A DNA stretch of 64,000 bases from Methylogaea oryzae (GCF_019669985.1 NZ_AP019782.1:1046501-1110500), one strand, 5' to 3'. Counted from the first letter of the stretch, positions 1-10,419 are shown. The notes: a model not told the origin generated them from the sequence alone. Translations and numbers: made by a program.

Positions 1-236
1 GTCAGCTCGGGATCGGCCTTGATGCGGCGCAGCAGATCCATGCCGTCCATGCCCGGCATGATCCGGTCCAGCAAGATGACATCGTAACCGGGGCGTTTGG
101 CGCGCAGGTGCTCCCAAGCGGTCAGCCCGTCGGCGCAAACGGTGACCTCCATGCCTTGCGATTGGAGCAAGTCCTGGACGATGGTGGCGATGATTTCTTC
201 GTCTTCGGCGAGGAGGATGCGCATCGGGGTAGGCAT
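1..236 (-). CDS. Response regulator receiver protein (partial, cut by window edge)
   Basis: Only the N-terminal 78 or so codons are inside the window. The translation opens MPTPMRILLAEDEE, which has the acidic pair at the start of a receiver (CheY-like) domain, and continues to LLDRIMPGMDG, where the Asp is the expected phosphoacceptor. Translation could instead begin at the second Met (start at 224). It lies 43 bases downstream of the large hybrid kinase stop on the same strand, so it is probably its co-transcribed partner. The output domain, if any, is outside the window and cannot be named. Confidence 0.85.
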   Translation of the reverse strand, partial: MPTPMRILLAEDEEIIATIVQDLLQSQGMEVTVCADGLTAWEHLRAKRPGYDVILLDRIMPGMDGMDLLRRIKADPEL

Positions 237-279
237 GGGTTTGGTTCCGGTTGAGTGATGGCGGCGCCGGCGGCGGGGG

Positions 280-3200
280 TTAGTTCGGTTTCAGCGTCGG
301 TTGCATTTGCACAATGGCGCTCAGGGTCGCCAGCGCTCCGGCCATGTCGAAGCCCTCGATTTGCCGCGCCAGGGGCGCGGTGAGCGATGCGTCGACCCTG
401 TCGGCGAGCAGCGGGCCCAATTCGCGCCAGGTGGCGATCGCCTGTATATCGTCCTCCGCCAGCTGCGTCTCCAGCCCCGCCACCAGGGCTTGAATGCGGG
501 CGGACGGCGCACTGTCCTCCGGCGAGGGCGTCTCCGCGGGGGCGTACAGTTCGCCGATTTCCGCGCAAACCGCCGCCAGCGCGTTGCCCAGCAAATCGAG
601 CAGGTCGGCGACTTCTCCTTCGTCGGCGCCGCTTTTGATCCTATGTTCCAGATCGTAGGCGATTTTGCGCAATTTTTCCGCCCCCAACGTGGCGGATACG
701 CCCTTGAGCGAATGCGCCATGCGTTCGGCTCCTTGGAGATCGCCGTGGGTAAGCAGTTCCTGCAAGCGCAACGTGTCTTCGGCGTGGGTCTCGGCGAACT
801 TGCGCAACATGCGGTGATAGCTCGGCACGTTGCCGCCGCTGTATTTCAGCCCGGCTTCCGCGTTGATCTGCTTTGTCGTGTCGGCGGCTCCATCGCCTGC
901 CGTTTCCGCCGACGGCGGAGTGGTTTCCGCCTGGGAAGCGGGGGTTTTCGACCCCGGTATGAATTGCGCCAGGGTCCAGCACAGCCGGGCCGGATCGACC
1001 GGCTTGGAGATGAAGCCGTTCATGCCGGCCTCCTCGCAGCGCCTGCGGTCTTCCTCGAAGGCGTTGGCGGTCATCGCCAGGATGGGCAACTCGTTGTGCG
1101 CCGGGAGCTGCCGGATTCGGCGCGTCGCCTCCAGGCCGTCCATCACGGGCATCTGCATGTCCATCAGGACCAGGTCGTAACGCGTCCGTTCGATTTTTTC
1201 CATGGCCTCGCCGCCGTGGTTGGCGGTTTCGACCCGCAAGCCGTAGCCCTCCAGTATGCCCTTGGCTACTTCCTGGTTCAGTTGATTGTCCTCCACCAGC
1301 AGCACCAGCGCGCCCCGGCGCAGCGTCGCCGACGCCAGCGCGTCGGCCTCTTCGCTCAAGGCGCCCGCTTGGCCGCGCGCCAGGGACGCGGTGAACCAGA
1401 AGGTGCTGCCCTGGCCGAGCGCGCTGATCACGCCGGTTTCGCCGCCCATCATGCCGGCGAGTTTTCGGGAAATGGCCAATCCGAGCCCGGTGCCGCCGTA
1501 TTTGCGCGTGGTGGAGGATTCGCCTTGCTCGAAAACCTCGAACAGCTTGTCCTGCTGCGCTTCGTCTATGCCGACGCCGGAATCCTGCACTTCGAACCGC
1601 AACGTCACCCGCGTCGGACCTTCGGAAAGGATTTTGGCGCGCAGGATGATGACGCCGCGATCGGTGAATTTGACCGCGTTGCCGATGTAGTTGACCAGGA
1701 TCTGTCCCAGCCGCAGCGGATCGCCCTGCAACGGCAAGTCGTTCAGGCGGGGGTCGACTTCCTCGACCAGCGTCAGCCCTTTGCCGCTGATGCGGTCGGT
1801 CATCATGCTGCAAACGTGGTTGAGGGTGGCGGGGACGAGGAAAGTGATTTCCTCCAGGGTGAGCCGCGCCGCCTCGATTTTCGACAGGTCGAGGATGTCG
1901 TTGATGATGCCCAGCAGGTGTTTGCCGGATGCGATGATTTTATTGAGTTTGTCGCGATGGTCCGGCTGCCTGATTTGGCCTTGCAGCAGATGGGAGAAAC
2001 CGATGATGGCGTTCAGCGGCGTGCGTATTTCGTGGCTCATATTGGCTAGGAAGGTGCTTTTGGACTGATTCGCGACTTCCGCCGCCTGTTTCGCCTTTTC
2101 CAGCTCGTTGGTTCGTACCGTGACGAGCTCTTCGAGGTGTTCGCGGTATCGCGCCAGTTCCTCTTCGTTGCGTTTCTTTTCCGTGATGTCTTCCTTGACG
2201 GCAACGTAATGCGTGACGGCGCCGGCGGGATTGCGCAACGGGATGATCTGCGCCCACTCGTCGAACTCGCTGCCGTCCTTGCGCTGGTTGATGAACTCGC
2301 CGCGCCACGCCTTGCCCTGGGTCAGGGTGGCCCAGAGATCGTCGTAAACGGCCTTCGGCGTGCGGTTCGATTTGAGGATGCGCGGATTTTGGCCGATGGC
2401 TTCCTCGCGGCTGTAGCCGGTGATTTCCGTGAAACGTTTGTTGACGTATTCGATCTCCGCGTCGAGATTGGTGATGATGACGCTGTTGAGGCTCTGCTCG
2501 ACGCTGAGGGACAGCTTGCTGAGTTCCTCCTCGTATTTTTTCCGCTCGGTGATGTCGCGGGCGATTTTCGAAGCGCCGATCACCTGGCCGTTTTCGTCGT
2601 AAATGGGGGAAATCGTCGCGGATATGTATATGGTCGTTCCGTCCTTGCGGATGCGGACCGTTTCGTAATGGTCGAATTTTTCCCCCTGCTTGATCTTTTC
2701 CAAAATGTAGTCTTCCTCATTTTGGCGATCGGCGGGGAGCAGGTGCTTTATCGCCCTGCCCAGTATTTCGTCGGCGGTGTAGCCGAAAATGGCTTCCGCG
2801 CCGGGATTCCAACTGGTGACGGTGCCGTCCAGCGCTTTACTGATAATGGCGTCGTCGGACGAATTGACGATGGCCTCGAATTGTTTCATTTGCGCGTCCA
2901 TGCGCTTGCGTTCGGTGATGTCGGTCCACACCACGTGGATCAGCGTTTTCCCGGCGAAGCCGATCGGCGTGAGCATGACTTCGGCGAAGAAATGCTCGCC
3001 GTTTTTCTTGATATGTTCCCATTCGAAACGGTGGCTGCCTTTTTCCTGGGCGATGCGGAACATTTTTTCCGCTTTGGCGGTGGACGACTGGCCGTCGGGT
3101 TGGTATTCCGGAGAAATAGCTGCAGGGGAAATTCCCCGGAATTCGTCCACGGAGTCGAAGCCTATCATTTCCAATGTGGCCGGATTAGCGTCGATGAAAT

Positions 3201-5958
3201 GGCCGTCTTCGATCAGCATCAAGGGTTGTTTGGAATCGGCGAATAATTTGCGGAATCGCTCTTCGCTTTGGAACAGGCGCTCCTGCGCCTGGCGGCGCTC
3301 GGTGATGTCGAGATGCGTGCCGCTGACGATCAGGGGGGAGCCGTCGTTCGCGCGCCGGGTAATGCGGCCGCGGTCGGCGATCCAAACCCAATGGCCGTCC
3401 TTGTGGCGCATGCGCACGTCGCATTCGTAGTAATCGCTCTTGCCGTACAGGTGTTTTTGCAGCCGCTCGTTGGCGAGCTGCAGGTCGTCGGGGTGGACGA
3501 ATTTTTCCCAGCTTTTTGTGGTGAACGGGACAAGCTCCGCCAGCGTGTAACCGAAAATTTCCGCCCACCGTTCGTTGAATATGGCCTTGCCGGTGGACAG
3601 GTTCCATTCCCAGGTGCCGGCGCCGGTAGCGTCGATGATGTTCCTCAGCCTTTCCCGCTCGCTATTAACCTGCTCTTCGATGATCAGGCGTTCGCTGATG
3701 TCCTGGAATACCACGACGGCGCCGAGCAGCTCGTTGCGCCTGACGATCGGGTGGGTCCAGCACTCCACCGGGAAGTTGCTGTTGTTTTTGCGCCAGAATA
3801 TCCCTTTGGCGAAATGCCGCGGTTGTCCGTCCATGAATGTGGCGTACAACGGGCACTCTTCCTCGGGAAACGGCGTCCCGTCCGGGCGGCTATGATGGGC
3901 GGTGGCGTGCATGGGTTGGGTCAGCAGCTCTTCCGCGCTGCGGCCGAGCATGTCGGCGGCGGTCTTGTTGACGAAGGTGATATTGCCTTGCACGTCGAGC
4001 CCGACGATGCCGCTATTGGCGGATTCCAGCAGTAGCTTGGAATGTTCTTCGCTTTCCATCAGCGCGCGGCGGATATCCATGCCGTCCAGCGCGTAGGAAA
4101 CGTCGCCGGCCAGCGCGGTCAGCAACGCCATCACCTGTTCGTCGAAAAAATTCGGCTCTTGGTTATAGACGGTGAATATCGCGTGGATTTTCTTATTGCG
4201 GAAAATGGGGAAACACGCGCTGGACTTCCAGCCGTATTGCGCGGCCTGGGCTTTCCACGGCGCCATGGCGGGATCGGTTCGCCAGTCGTTGGTGGCGATG
4301 GCCTTTTGCTCGCGGAAAGCGGTGCCCGTGGTGCCTCGCCCTTCGGGTAGGTCGGCGCGGCTGGATATGACGATGGTATCGAGGTAAGGGGTGCCGTATC
4401 CGTAACGGAACGTGGGATGAATTCGCCGGGTTTCGGGATCCTCGCTACCCACCCAAGCCATGCTCATCAGCCCATTATCGACGGGGATGCGGCACAACTC
4501 CTCGAATAATTGCTTGTCGTCGGTGGAATGCAGGAGGGTTTCGTTGATTTTGACCAGGTTCTCGTAGAGCGACTTTAATCGCTCCGAGCGGATTTCCGCG
4601 CGTTTGCGCTCGCTGATGTCTTGCACCGTCGCAACGATGAAATCGGCGCGGCCGTCTTGTTTGCGCACGCAGCGGACATCGATCAAGGTATAAACCACCG
4701 CGCCGTCCTTGCGGATGAAGCGCTTTTCCAGGGAATAGTCGTCGTGTTCGCCCCGCAGGAGGCTGTCGAAGCTTTCCAGGTCCGCCGAGACATCCTCCGG
4801 ATGGGTCATTTCCTCCCAGGTTTTGCCCAACAGTTCCTCGACGGAGTAGCCGAGAATCTCGCATAAGCGGTCGTTGAAACGTATCCACCGTTTGGTTTCC
4901 GCGGAAGTGATGGCCATGCCGATAAACGGCAATTCGTAGAAGTTCCGCAACAGTTGATCGGCCTTGAGCTTTTCGGCTTCGACTTCCAGTGCGTGGGCGT
5001 AATCCTGTTGGCGCAACAAGCGGTAGAGCACGATAAGGATGACCACGACCGCCGCAAACACCACTCCGCCGATCCATAACAGCGTGTTCCACATGGGCGC
5101 CAGCACCTCGGCGCGGTCGATTTTCCCGACAATTCTCCATGGCGTTCCGGCGATGGGCCGATAGGCGCTCAAGACTTCCACGCCGCGGAAGTCCCACCCA
5201 CGCATGATTCCCGGCTGATCCGCCAGGACGGCCGCGGCGGCGGGAAGGGCCGGCGTGTCCACCGGACGCCGGAATTGCAGGGGAGCGTTCGCGATGTGGT
5301 GTGTTTCACTCAGGAACAGCACGTCGTTGCCGTCCCGCCGCACCAGCACGGATCCCGCGCTTTCGCTGACGGTCGGCCAGGTTTGCAGGGTTTCGTAGAG
5401 GAAGCTTTTTAGGTTGATACGCAAAACGATGGCGGCGATGACGCGCTCCCCCGTCGGCGTCTTGGCGAGTATCGGCGCGATCCAGTCCATGTGGGTATGC
5501 CCCGTTTCCTCGCGGTACAGGTCGGTATGCAGGACCTGCTTGCTGTCGACGGTTTGGCGCAGCAGGTCTCTGACCAGCGGCGGAATATCGCGGTGATTGC
5601 CGGAACCGATCAACAGGTTGCCTTGGGTGTCCACCAATAGGGCACTCAAATAACCGTAGGAACGCAGCAAGAGATGTAGCCGATTGGACAGGAGGCGCCG
5701 GTTCAACGGATCGTTTTTGTGCTGAATGAGTTGCTCGACGCGCAGCGCCAAGTTTTCCGATCCCGACAGGGATTCGCTGTCCCCTTGCCGTTCCTGCAAC
5801 CAGCTTTCGATGCGCGCGGCCTTGAGCGCCAGGATGCTTTCCAGGTTGCGGTAGGCGTCCCGCTCCATTTTCGGCGTTTGAACCACGACGAAAATGACGC
5901 CGATCAGCGGTACGAGCAGTATCAGCAGCACGAGATGCAGGGGAAGTCGTTTCTTCAT
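280..5958 (-). CDS. Hybrid sensor histidine kinase: Cache-like, GAF, about six PAS, HisKA, HATPase, REC, Hpt
   Basis: This is a 1892-residue membrane phosphorelay kinase. A TM segment near residues 8-28 and a second near 292-315 bracket a periplasmic Cache-like sensor region. Cytoplasmic modules follow in order: a PAS (starting FYELPFIGMAI), a GAF (about 475-625), and five further PAS domains, each followed by a PAC-like ITERK/ISERL tail. The HisKA has the phosphoacceptor His at about residue 1309 (SHEIRTPLNAIIGF). It is followed by HATPase (DSGVGIDE, GTGLGLAIS), a receiver with Asp at about 1600 (LMDMQMPVMDG), and an Hpt domain with His at about 1749 (AHSLKG). The chain is therefore a complete His-Asp-His relay in one protein. 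The likely final acceptors are the neighbouring receiver at the left edge or the HD-GYP regulator 60 bases upstream. The ligand cannot be told from sequence. Confidence 0.95.
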   Translation of the reverse strand: MKKRLPLHLVLLILLVPLIGVIFVVVQTPKMERDAYRNLESILALKAARIESWLQERQGDSESLSGSENLALRVEQLIQHKNDPLNRRLLSNRLHLLLRSYGYLSALLVDTQGNLLIGSGNHRDIPPLVRDLLRQTVDSKQVLHTDLYREETGHTHMDWIAPILAKTPTGERVIAAIVLRINLKSFLYETLQTWPTVSESAGSVLVRRDGNDVLFLSETHHIANAPLQFRRPVDTPALPAAAAVLADQPGIMRGWDFRGVEVLSAYRPIAGTPWRIVGKIDRAEVLAPMWNTLLWIGGVVFAAVVVILIVLYRLLRQQDYAHALEVEAEKLKADQLLRNFYELPFIGMAITSAETKRWIRFNDRLCEILGYSVEELLGKTWEEMTHPEDVSADLESFDSLLRGEHDDYSLEKRFIRKDGAVVYTLIDVRCVRKQDGRADFIVATVQDISERKRAEIRSERLKSLYENLVKINETLLHSTDDKQLFEELCRIPVDNGLMSMAWVGSEDPETRRIHPTFRYGYGTPYLDTIVISSRADLPEGRGTTGTAFREQKAIATNDWRTDPAMAPWKAQAAQYGWKSSACFPIFRNKKIHAIFTVYNQEPNFFDEQVMALLTALAGDVSYALDGMDIRRALMESEEHSKLLLESANSGIVGLDVQGNITFVNKTAADMLGRSAEELLTQPMHATAHHSRPDGTPFPEEECPLYATFMDGQPRHFAKGIFWRKNNSNFPVECWTHPIVRRNELLGAVVVFQDISERLIIEEQVNSERERLRNIIDATGAGTWEWNLSTGKAIFNERWAEIFGYTLAELVPFTTKSWEKFVHPDDLQLANERLQKHLYGKSDYYECDVRMRHKDGHWVWIADRGRITRRANDGSPLIVSGTHLDITERRQAQERLFQSEERFRKLFADSKQPLMLIEDGHFIDANPATLEMIGFDSVDEFRGISPAAISPEYQPDGQSSTAKAEKMFRIAQEKGSHRFEWEHIKKNGEHFFAEVMLTPIGFAGKTLIHVVWTDITERKRMDAQMKQFEAIVNSSDDAIISKALDGTVTSWNPGAEAIFGYTADEILGRAIKHLLPADRQNEEDYILEKIKQGEKFDHYETVRIRKDGTTIYISATISPIYDENGQVIGASKIARDITERKKYEEELSKLSLSVEQSLNSVIITNLDAEIEYVNKRFTEITGYSREEAIGQNPRILKSNRTPKAVYDDLWATLTQGKAWRGEFINQRKDGSEFDEWAQIIPLRNPAGAVTHYVAVKEDITEKKRNEEELARYREHLEELVTVRTNELEKAKQAAEVANQSKSTFLANMSHEIRTPLNAIIGFSHLLQGQIRQPDHRDKLNKIIASGKHLLGIINDILDLSKIEAARLTLEEITFLVPATLNHVCSMMTDRISGKGLTLVEEVDPRLNDLPLQGDPLRLGQILVNYIGNAVKFTDRGVIILRAKILSEGPTRVTLRFEVQDSGVGIDEAQQDKLFEVFEQGESSTTRKYGGTGLGLAISRKLAGMMGGETGVISALGQGSTFWFTASLARGQAGALSEEADALASATLRRGALVLLVEDNQLNQEVAKGILEGYGLRVETANHGGEAMEKIERTRYDLVLMDMQMPVMDGLEATRRIRQLPAHNELPILAMTANAFEEDRRRCEEAGMNGFISKPVDPARLCWTLAQFIPGSKTPASQAETTPPSAETAGDGAADTTKQINAEAGLKYSGGNVPSYHRMLRKFAETHAEDTLRLQELLTHGDLQGAERMAHSLKGVSATLGAEKLRKIAYDLEHRIKSGADEGEVADLLDLLGNALAAVCAEIGELYAPAETPSPEDSAPSARIQALVAGLETQLAEDDIQAIATWRELGPLLADRVDASLTAPLARQIEGFDMAGALATLSAIVQMQPTLKPN

Positions 5959-6018
5959 GGCGGGCGGCGAGTCATCCGGTAATGATGAGGTTGGAACAGC
6001 GGGTCGGCGCGAACGCGG

Positions 6019-7158
6019 CTAGGCCGGATCGCCGTCCGAGTCCTTGTCCGCGTAGCGCGCCGCGATGGCGCGGAAATCGTCGAGGCGCGCTTTGAAGGCG
6101 TTGACCACCTCCGGGTCGAAATGGCTGCCCTTGCCTTGCTCGATGATGTCGGTGGCTCTTTCGATGGTGAACGGCGGCTTGTAGACGCGCCTGCTGATCA
6201 GCGCGTCGAACACGTCGGCGAGGGCCATCAGCCGCGCGGAAAGGGGGATGTCTTCGCCTTTCAGGCCCGCTGGGTAGCCGCTGCCGTCCCATTTTTCGTG
6301 GTGATGCTCGGCGATTTCCATGGCCCTGTAGAGGAAGTCGACGCCGGCCGGATCTTCTTCGTCCTGTATCGCGCGCCAAATGGCGTCCGCGCCGACTTTG
6401 GCGTGGGTTTTCATGATTTCCCATTCTTCCGGCGTGTGCTTGCCGGGTTTATGCAGCACCGAATCCGGTATGCCCACCTTGCCGATGTCGTGCAGCGGGG
6501 CGGTTTTGGTGATGTGCTCGATCTGGCCGGGGGTGAGGATGTCCTGGTATTTGGGCAGCTTCGCCAGCTCTTGGCAAAGCACGTTGACGTATCCCTGGGT
6601 GCGCATGATGTGGTTGCCGGTTTCGTTGTCGCGGGCTTCCGCCAAACTGGCCAATGCGCGCATGCTGACGTCTTGTATGCGCTGGTTCTGCTGCATGCGG
6701 CGCTGCACTTCCGCTTCCAGCCAAGCGTTTTGGTCGCGCATGCGGTCGCGCGCGTCCTTCAGCTCCAGCTGGGCGAGGACGCGGGCCAGGACCACGGCGG
6801 GTTGCACCGGCTTGGTGATGTAGTCGGCGGCGCCCAGGGTCAGGCCGCGGGTTTCGTCTTCGACGGCGTCCAGCGCGGTGACGAAGATGACCGGGATGTC
6901 GCGGGTGTCGTCGGCGTCCTTCAACCGGGTGATGACTTCGTAGCCGTCCATTTCCGGCATCATCACGTCCAGCAGGATGAGATCGGGGCGTGGGCTGGAC
7001 GCCGCCGCGGCCAGCGCCCTGGCGCCGGAGTTGGCGACGCGTATGCGGTAGTAGGGCATGAGAATTTCGCCCAGTACCGTCAGGTTTTCCGGGGTGTCGT
7101 CCACTAGCAGCAAGGTTTTCTGCGCTTGGGACGTTTTGTCTGCGGGATGTTCGGTCAT
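6019..7158 (-). CDS. Response regulator with HD-GYP c-di-GMP phosphodiesterase domain
   Basis: The protein has 379 residues. The N-terminal receiver has the DD pair at 20-21 and phosphoacceptor Asp64 (LLDVMMPEMDG). A short helical linker precedes an HD-GYP domain with His-Asp at 223-224 (LHDIGKVGIPD), the HHH cluster near 285-287 and the GYP motif at 294-296 (GSGYPAGLKGEDIP). All signature residues are present, so it should hydrolyse cyclic di-GMP when phosphorylated. The gene starts 60 bases before the hybrid kinase on the same strand, which makes it a strong candidate target of that kinase. Confidence 0.95.
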   Translation of the reverse strand: MTEHPADKTSQAQKTLLLVDDTPENLTVLGEILMPYYRIRVANSGARALAAAASSPRPDLILLDVMMPEMDGYEVITRLKDADDTRDIPVIFVTALDAVEDETRGLTLGAADYITKPVQPAVVLARVLAQLELKDARDRMRDQNAWLEAEVQRRMQQNQRIQDVSMRALASLAEARDNETGNHIMRTQGYVNVLCQELAKLPKYQDILTPGQIEHITKTAPLHDIGKVGIPDSVLHKPGKHTPEEWEIMKTHAKVGADAIWRAIQDEEDPAGVDFLYRAMEIAEHHHEKWDGSGYPAGLKGEDIPLSARLMALADVFDALISRRVYKPPFTIERATDIIEQGKGSHFDPEVVNAFKARLDDFRAIAARYADKDSDGDPA

Positions 7159-7270
7159 TGGCGCGGGTTCGTGCGGAGTAGGGAAGACGGCGTGTACCGG
7201 TTAATGAATATAGTCGGGCGTTGCCGGTCCGTGACATAGCGTTCGACCGCCCGTATCGCGTTCGGTGCCG

Positions 7271-10066
7271 TCATACGGTGCGGTTCCGGGATCGGTTGGG
7301 GCGTGGCGCATGGGTGAACAGCCCGTGGAACCGGCTGTCCTCTTTCAGCATGTGGCCGACCACGACTTTGGAGGCGATGAAGTCGATCAGTTCGCCGACC
7401 GGCAACATCCCTTCGGCGGCTTGCCGGCGCAGGTCTTGGGCGTGCTCGAGCAACACGCGGTGCTGATCGGCATGCCGGCTCAAGGCCTCGTAATCGTGGT
7501 CGCGCAGCACGGCTTCCTCGTGCGCGAAATGCGCGGTCACGTGTGCCAAGAGTTCGTCGAAAGCCTGGTTGACCGCCGGCGGATCGGCCTCGTGCTTCAC
7601 CGCCAAATCCAGCAGCGTATTGGCACGGCGGAACAGTTCCTTGTGTTCCTCGTCGATGGAGGGTTCGCCGCAGGCATAGGCCGGTTGCCACATGACCCGT
7701 ATGACGGGGCGGCTGTTTTGGGCGGGCGCCGCCGCCGCGAACACCTCCACGGCGTTGCGTCCTCCCTTTTTGGCCCGGTACATCGCTTCGTCGCCGAAGC
7801 GCAGCAGGTCGCGCGGGGTGTCGGCGTGGTCGGGGTAGATCGCTATGCCGATGCTGGACGAGATGTGAAGGGCAGCGCCGTCCGGGGTGACGAACGGCTC
7901 TTCGAGGGTGGCGCGAATTTTTTCGGCGACGGCGAGGGCGCTTTGCGCTGTTTCGGCGTCCGGCAGCAGCACCACGAACTCGTCGCCGCCGATGCGGGCG
8001 GCCGTGTCCGATTCCCTCAGGCAGTTCTGCATGCGCTCGGCGACGCGCTGCAACAGCCAGTCCCCGGTCGCATGGCCCCGCATGTCGTTGACCTGCTTGA
8101 ATTTGTCCAGGTCGATGAACAGCAGCGACATGCGGCTGTGGTCGCGCTGGGCGCGCGCGATGACTTGGTGCAGGCGGTCTTCCAGCAATCGCTGGTTGGG
8201 GAGCGTGGTCAGCGGGTCGTGGAAGGCCATCTGGCGGATGGCCTGCTCGGCCGCCTTGCGTTCGGTGATGTCGCGGCTGATGCCGAGGAGTTGCCGGGGG
8301 CGTCCGGCTTCGTCCAACAGGAGGGTGGCGATCAATTCGGCCGGCGCCATATGGCCGTCTTTGTGCGGCAGCTCCACCTCCAGGGTTTCGTGGCGGACCG
8401 TCTGGCCGGGCGCGCCCAGGCGAGCGACGATGCCTTCCAGCGTTTTTTTCACCTTGGCTTCCATTTTCGGCGTGAGCATCGCGCTTAACGGCTGGTTCAG
8501 GATCTCTTCCGGCGCCCAGCCGCGCAAGTGCTTGATCGCGTGATTGATGTAACTGAAGCGCATCTCCGGCAAATCCACCAGCCAGATGACTTCGCTGCTG
8601 TTTTCCGCAATCAGCCGATACATTTCCTGGCTTTGCCGCAGCCCTTCGGCCAGGCTCGCCCGTTCCACGGCCAGCTGGGCCAGCTTGGCATAGTCTTCGA
8701 TCAGCTGGATTTCCTGTTCGGTCGGGCGGGCCGGTTCGCGGTGATAGACGGCGAACGTCCCCAGCACCTTGCCCTGGCTGTTCTTGAACGGCTGGGACCA
8801 GCAGGCGCGCAAGCCGGCTTGTTCCGCCACGTCGCGGAACGGCCGCCAATAGGCGTGGGTGCGTACGTCTTCGACCACGACGCGTTCGCCGCGGAAAGCG
8901 GCGGTGCCGCAGGAGCCGATGCTGTCGCCGATGGGCACTTTGGCGGTTATTTGCCGCCAGGATTCGGGCAGGCTGGGCGAGGCGGCGTTGCACAGGTGGG
9001 TGCCGGCTTCGTTCACCAGCAACACCGAGCACAAGGCGCCGGGATGGATGTTTTCCATGATGCGCATCAGCTCGCTCAGGATGGTCTCCAGCGGCGCGTT
9101 GTCGGCGAGCATCTGCAGGATCCGGTTGTTGGTCCACAGGTAGCGCGTGCGTTCTTCCAGCAGCGCTTCGGCGCGCAGGCGGGCGGTGGATAGGCTGTTC
9201 AGTTCGTGCCGGGTTTCGTTGAGCCAGGCCATGACGCTGTCTGCGTCGACGGGAACCGCGACGGCCGGCGGCGAGAAGTCGCCGCGGCCGAGGCGGGCGA
9301 TTTGCGTTTGCAGCTCGCCGGGCGACGCCCCGAGCAGGGTGAGCAGCGACCGGTAGCTGCGCCACAGCAGGTACAACCAGAACAGGCTGGTGCCGACGAA
9401 AATGACGCGGAAGACGTTGGCGTGGAATATGGCCCGTTCCACCGCGGCGGCGGTGCGGGCGTCCATCAGGTCGTTGAACTGGCTGATCGGGCGCAGAATG
9501 TTCAGCTTGGCTTGGTCGTAGGCCTTATCGAACAGGATTTGCCGGGCGCGCTGCTTGTCGGCTGTGGGGTCCGCGGCGGTGCTGTCGAACAGGCGTATGG
9601 CTTCCATTTCCGTTTGCGCCAGCGCGTCCGAGTTGCGTTTGGCGTCGGCCAACAGGCTGAATTCGTTTTCGCCGAAGGCGGCGCCTTTCACCAGGTCCAG
9701 CAACGGAACGGCATCGGCGGCTTTGTCTTGCGGGAACTGGTCGCCGTAGACCACCAGGTCCCAGTAATAGAGGTGGTTGGCCGGGCGCGGCCGACGGCCT
9801 TCGCGTATGTCGATGATTTCCTGGAAATAGCGCTTGTAGTCCGGATTGCCGGTGACGATATAGCTGCGCGCCATCTTGGTCAGGCTTTCGGACGAGTGGC
9901 GCAGCTCGTCGGCCAGTTGCAGCGCGTTCAGGCGAAGATTACTGACGCGTTCGACGTTTTTTTCGCTGTAGACGTAGAGGGCGAAGGTCACCACCACAAC
10001 GCCGAAGATCGACGTCGCCACGGTAACCCAGAAGGTCAGATTGCGATTTTTGCTTGGTTGAAGCAT
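7271..10066 (-). CDS. Membrane diguanylate cyclase with GAF, PAS, GGDEF and C-terminal hemerythrin domain
   Basis: The protein has 931 residues. TM segments near 10-32 and 212-232 enclose a helical periplasmic sensor. A GAF domain (about 310-470) and a PAS domain (about 480-600) precede a GGDEF domain whose active-site motif is GGDEF at 693-697. An RESD inhibitory I-site sits just before it, so both activity and product inhibition are expected. From about residue 800 there is a bacteriohemerythrin-like four-helix domain with the ligand pattern DEEHKELF, HFAHEE, HADQH and GHMLKED, suited to a di-iron oxygen-binding centre. The likely role is oxygen- or redox-controlled c-di-GMP synthesis. It lies 112 bases upstream of the HD-GYP regulator on the same strand, pairing a synthase with a phosphodiesterase. 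Confidence 0.93.
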   Translation of the reverse strand: MLQPSKNRNLTFWVTVATSIFGVVVVTFALYVYSEKNVERVSNLRLNALQLADELRHSSESLTKMARSYIVTGNPDYKRYFQEIIDIREGRRPRPANHLYYWDLVVYGDQFPQDKAADAVPLLDLVKGAAFGENEFSLLADAKRNSDALAQTEMEAIRLFDSTAADPTADKQRARQILFDKAYDQAKLNILRPISQFNDLMDARTAAAVERAIFHANVFRVIFVGTSLFWLYLLWRSYRSLLTLLGASPGELQTQIARLGRGDFSPPAVAVPVDADSVMAWLNETRHELNSLSTARLRAEALLEERTRYLWTNNRILQMLADNAPLETILSELMRIMENIHPGALCSVLLVNEAGTHLCNAASPSLPESWRQITAKVPIGDSIGSCGTAAFRGERVVVEDVRTHAYWRPFRDVAEQAGLRACWSQPFKNSQGKVLGTFAVYHREPARPTEQEIQLIEDYAKLAQLAVERASLAEGLRQSQEMYRLIAENSSEVIWLVDLPEMRFSYINHAIKHLRGWAPEEILNQPLSAMLTPKMEAKVKKTLEGIVARLGAPGQTVRHETLEVELPHKDGHMAPAELIATLLLDEAGRPRQLLGISRDITERKAAEQAIRQMAFHDPLTTLPNQRLLEDRLHQVIARAQRDHSRMSLLFIDLDKFKQVNDMRGHATGDWLLQRVAERMQNCLRESDTAARIGGDEFVVLLPDAETAQSALAVAEKIRATLEEPFVTPDGAALHISSSIGIAIYPDHADTPRDLLRFGDEAMYRAKKGGRNAVEVFAAAAPAQNSRPVIRVMWQPAYACGEPSIDEEHKELFRRANTLLDLAVKHEADPPAVNQAFDELLAHVTAHFAHEEAVLRDHDYEALSRHADQHRVLLEHAQDLRRQAAEGMLPVGELIDFIASKVVVGHMLKEDSRFHGLFTHAPRPNRSRNRTV

Positions 10067-10419
10067 GGGGCCGAACGGGATTCTGTCGGAAAGAGCGGGT
10101 CAAAGCAGAGGGCGGAAAACTAGGGGCGAGCTTGTCCTGTCGTCTGGTCAGGGCGATGCTTTATTAAGATTAGTAGAATATTCCGGTTGGTGGCCGCAAT
10201 AGGGCGACGGCGCGGGATATTTAGGCAACATCCCGTGGGCAAGCGGCCGCTACGGCGGGGACGCGTCCAACGGGGTAACATAGGGCGCTGCAAACCTTTC
10301 CTCCGAATCGCGTTCGAAGCCGAAGAGGCCTGCGACGCGCAGGGGCGCCGCCGGCACAGGGTTTGACATTCCACATCCACGGCGAACCAGGCAGCAATGG
10401 GGGAATCCATCTCGTGGCG

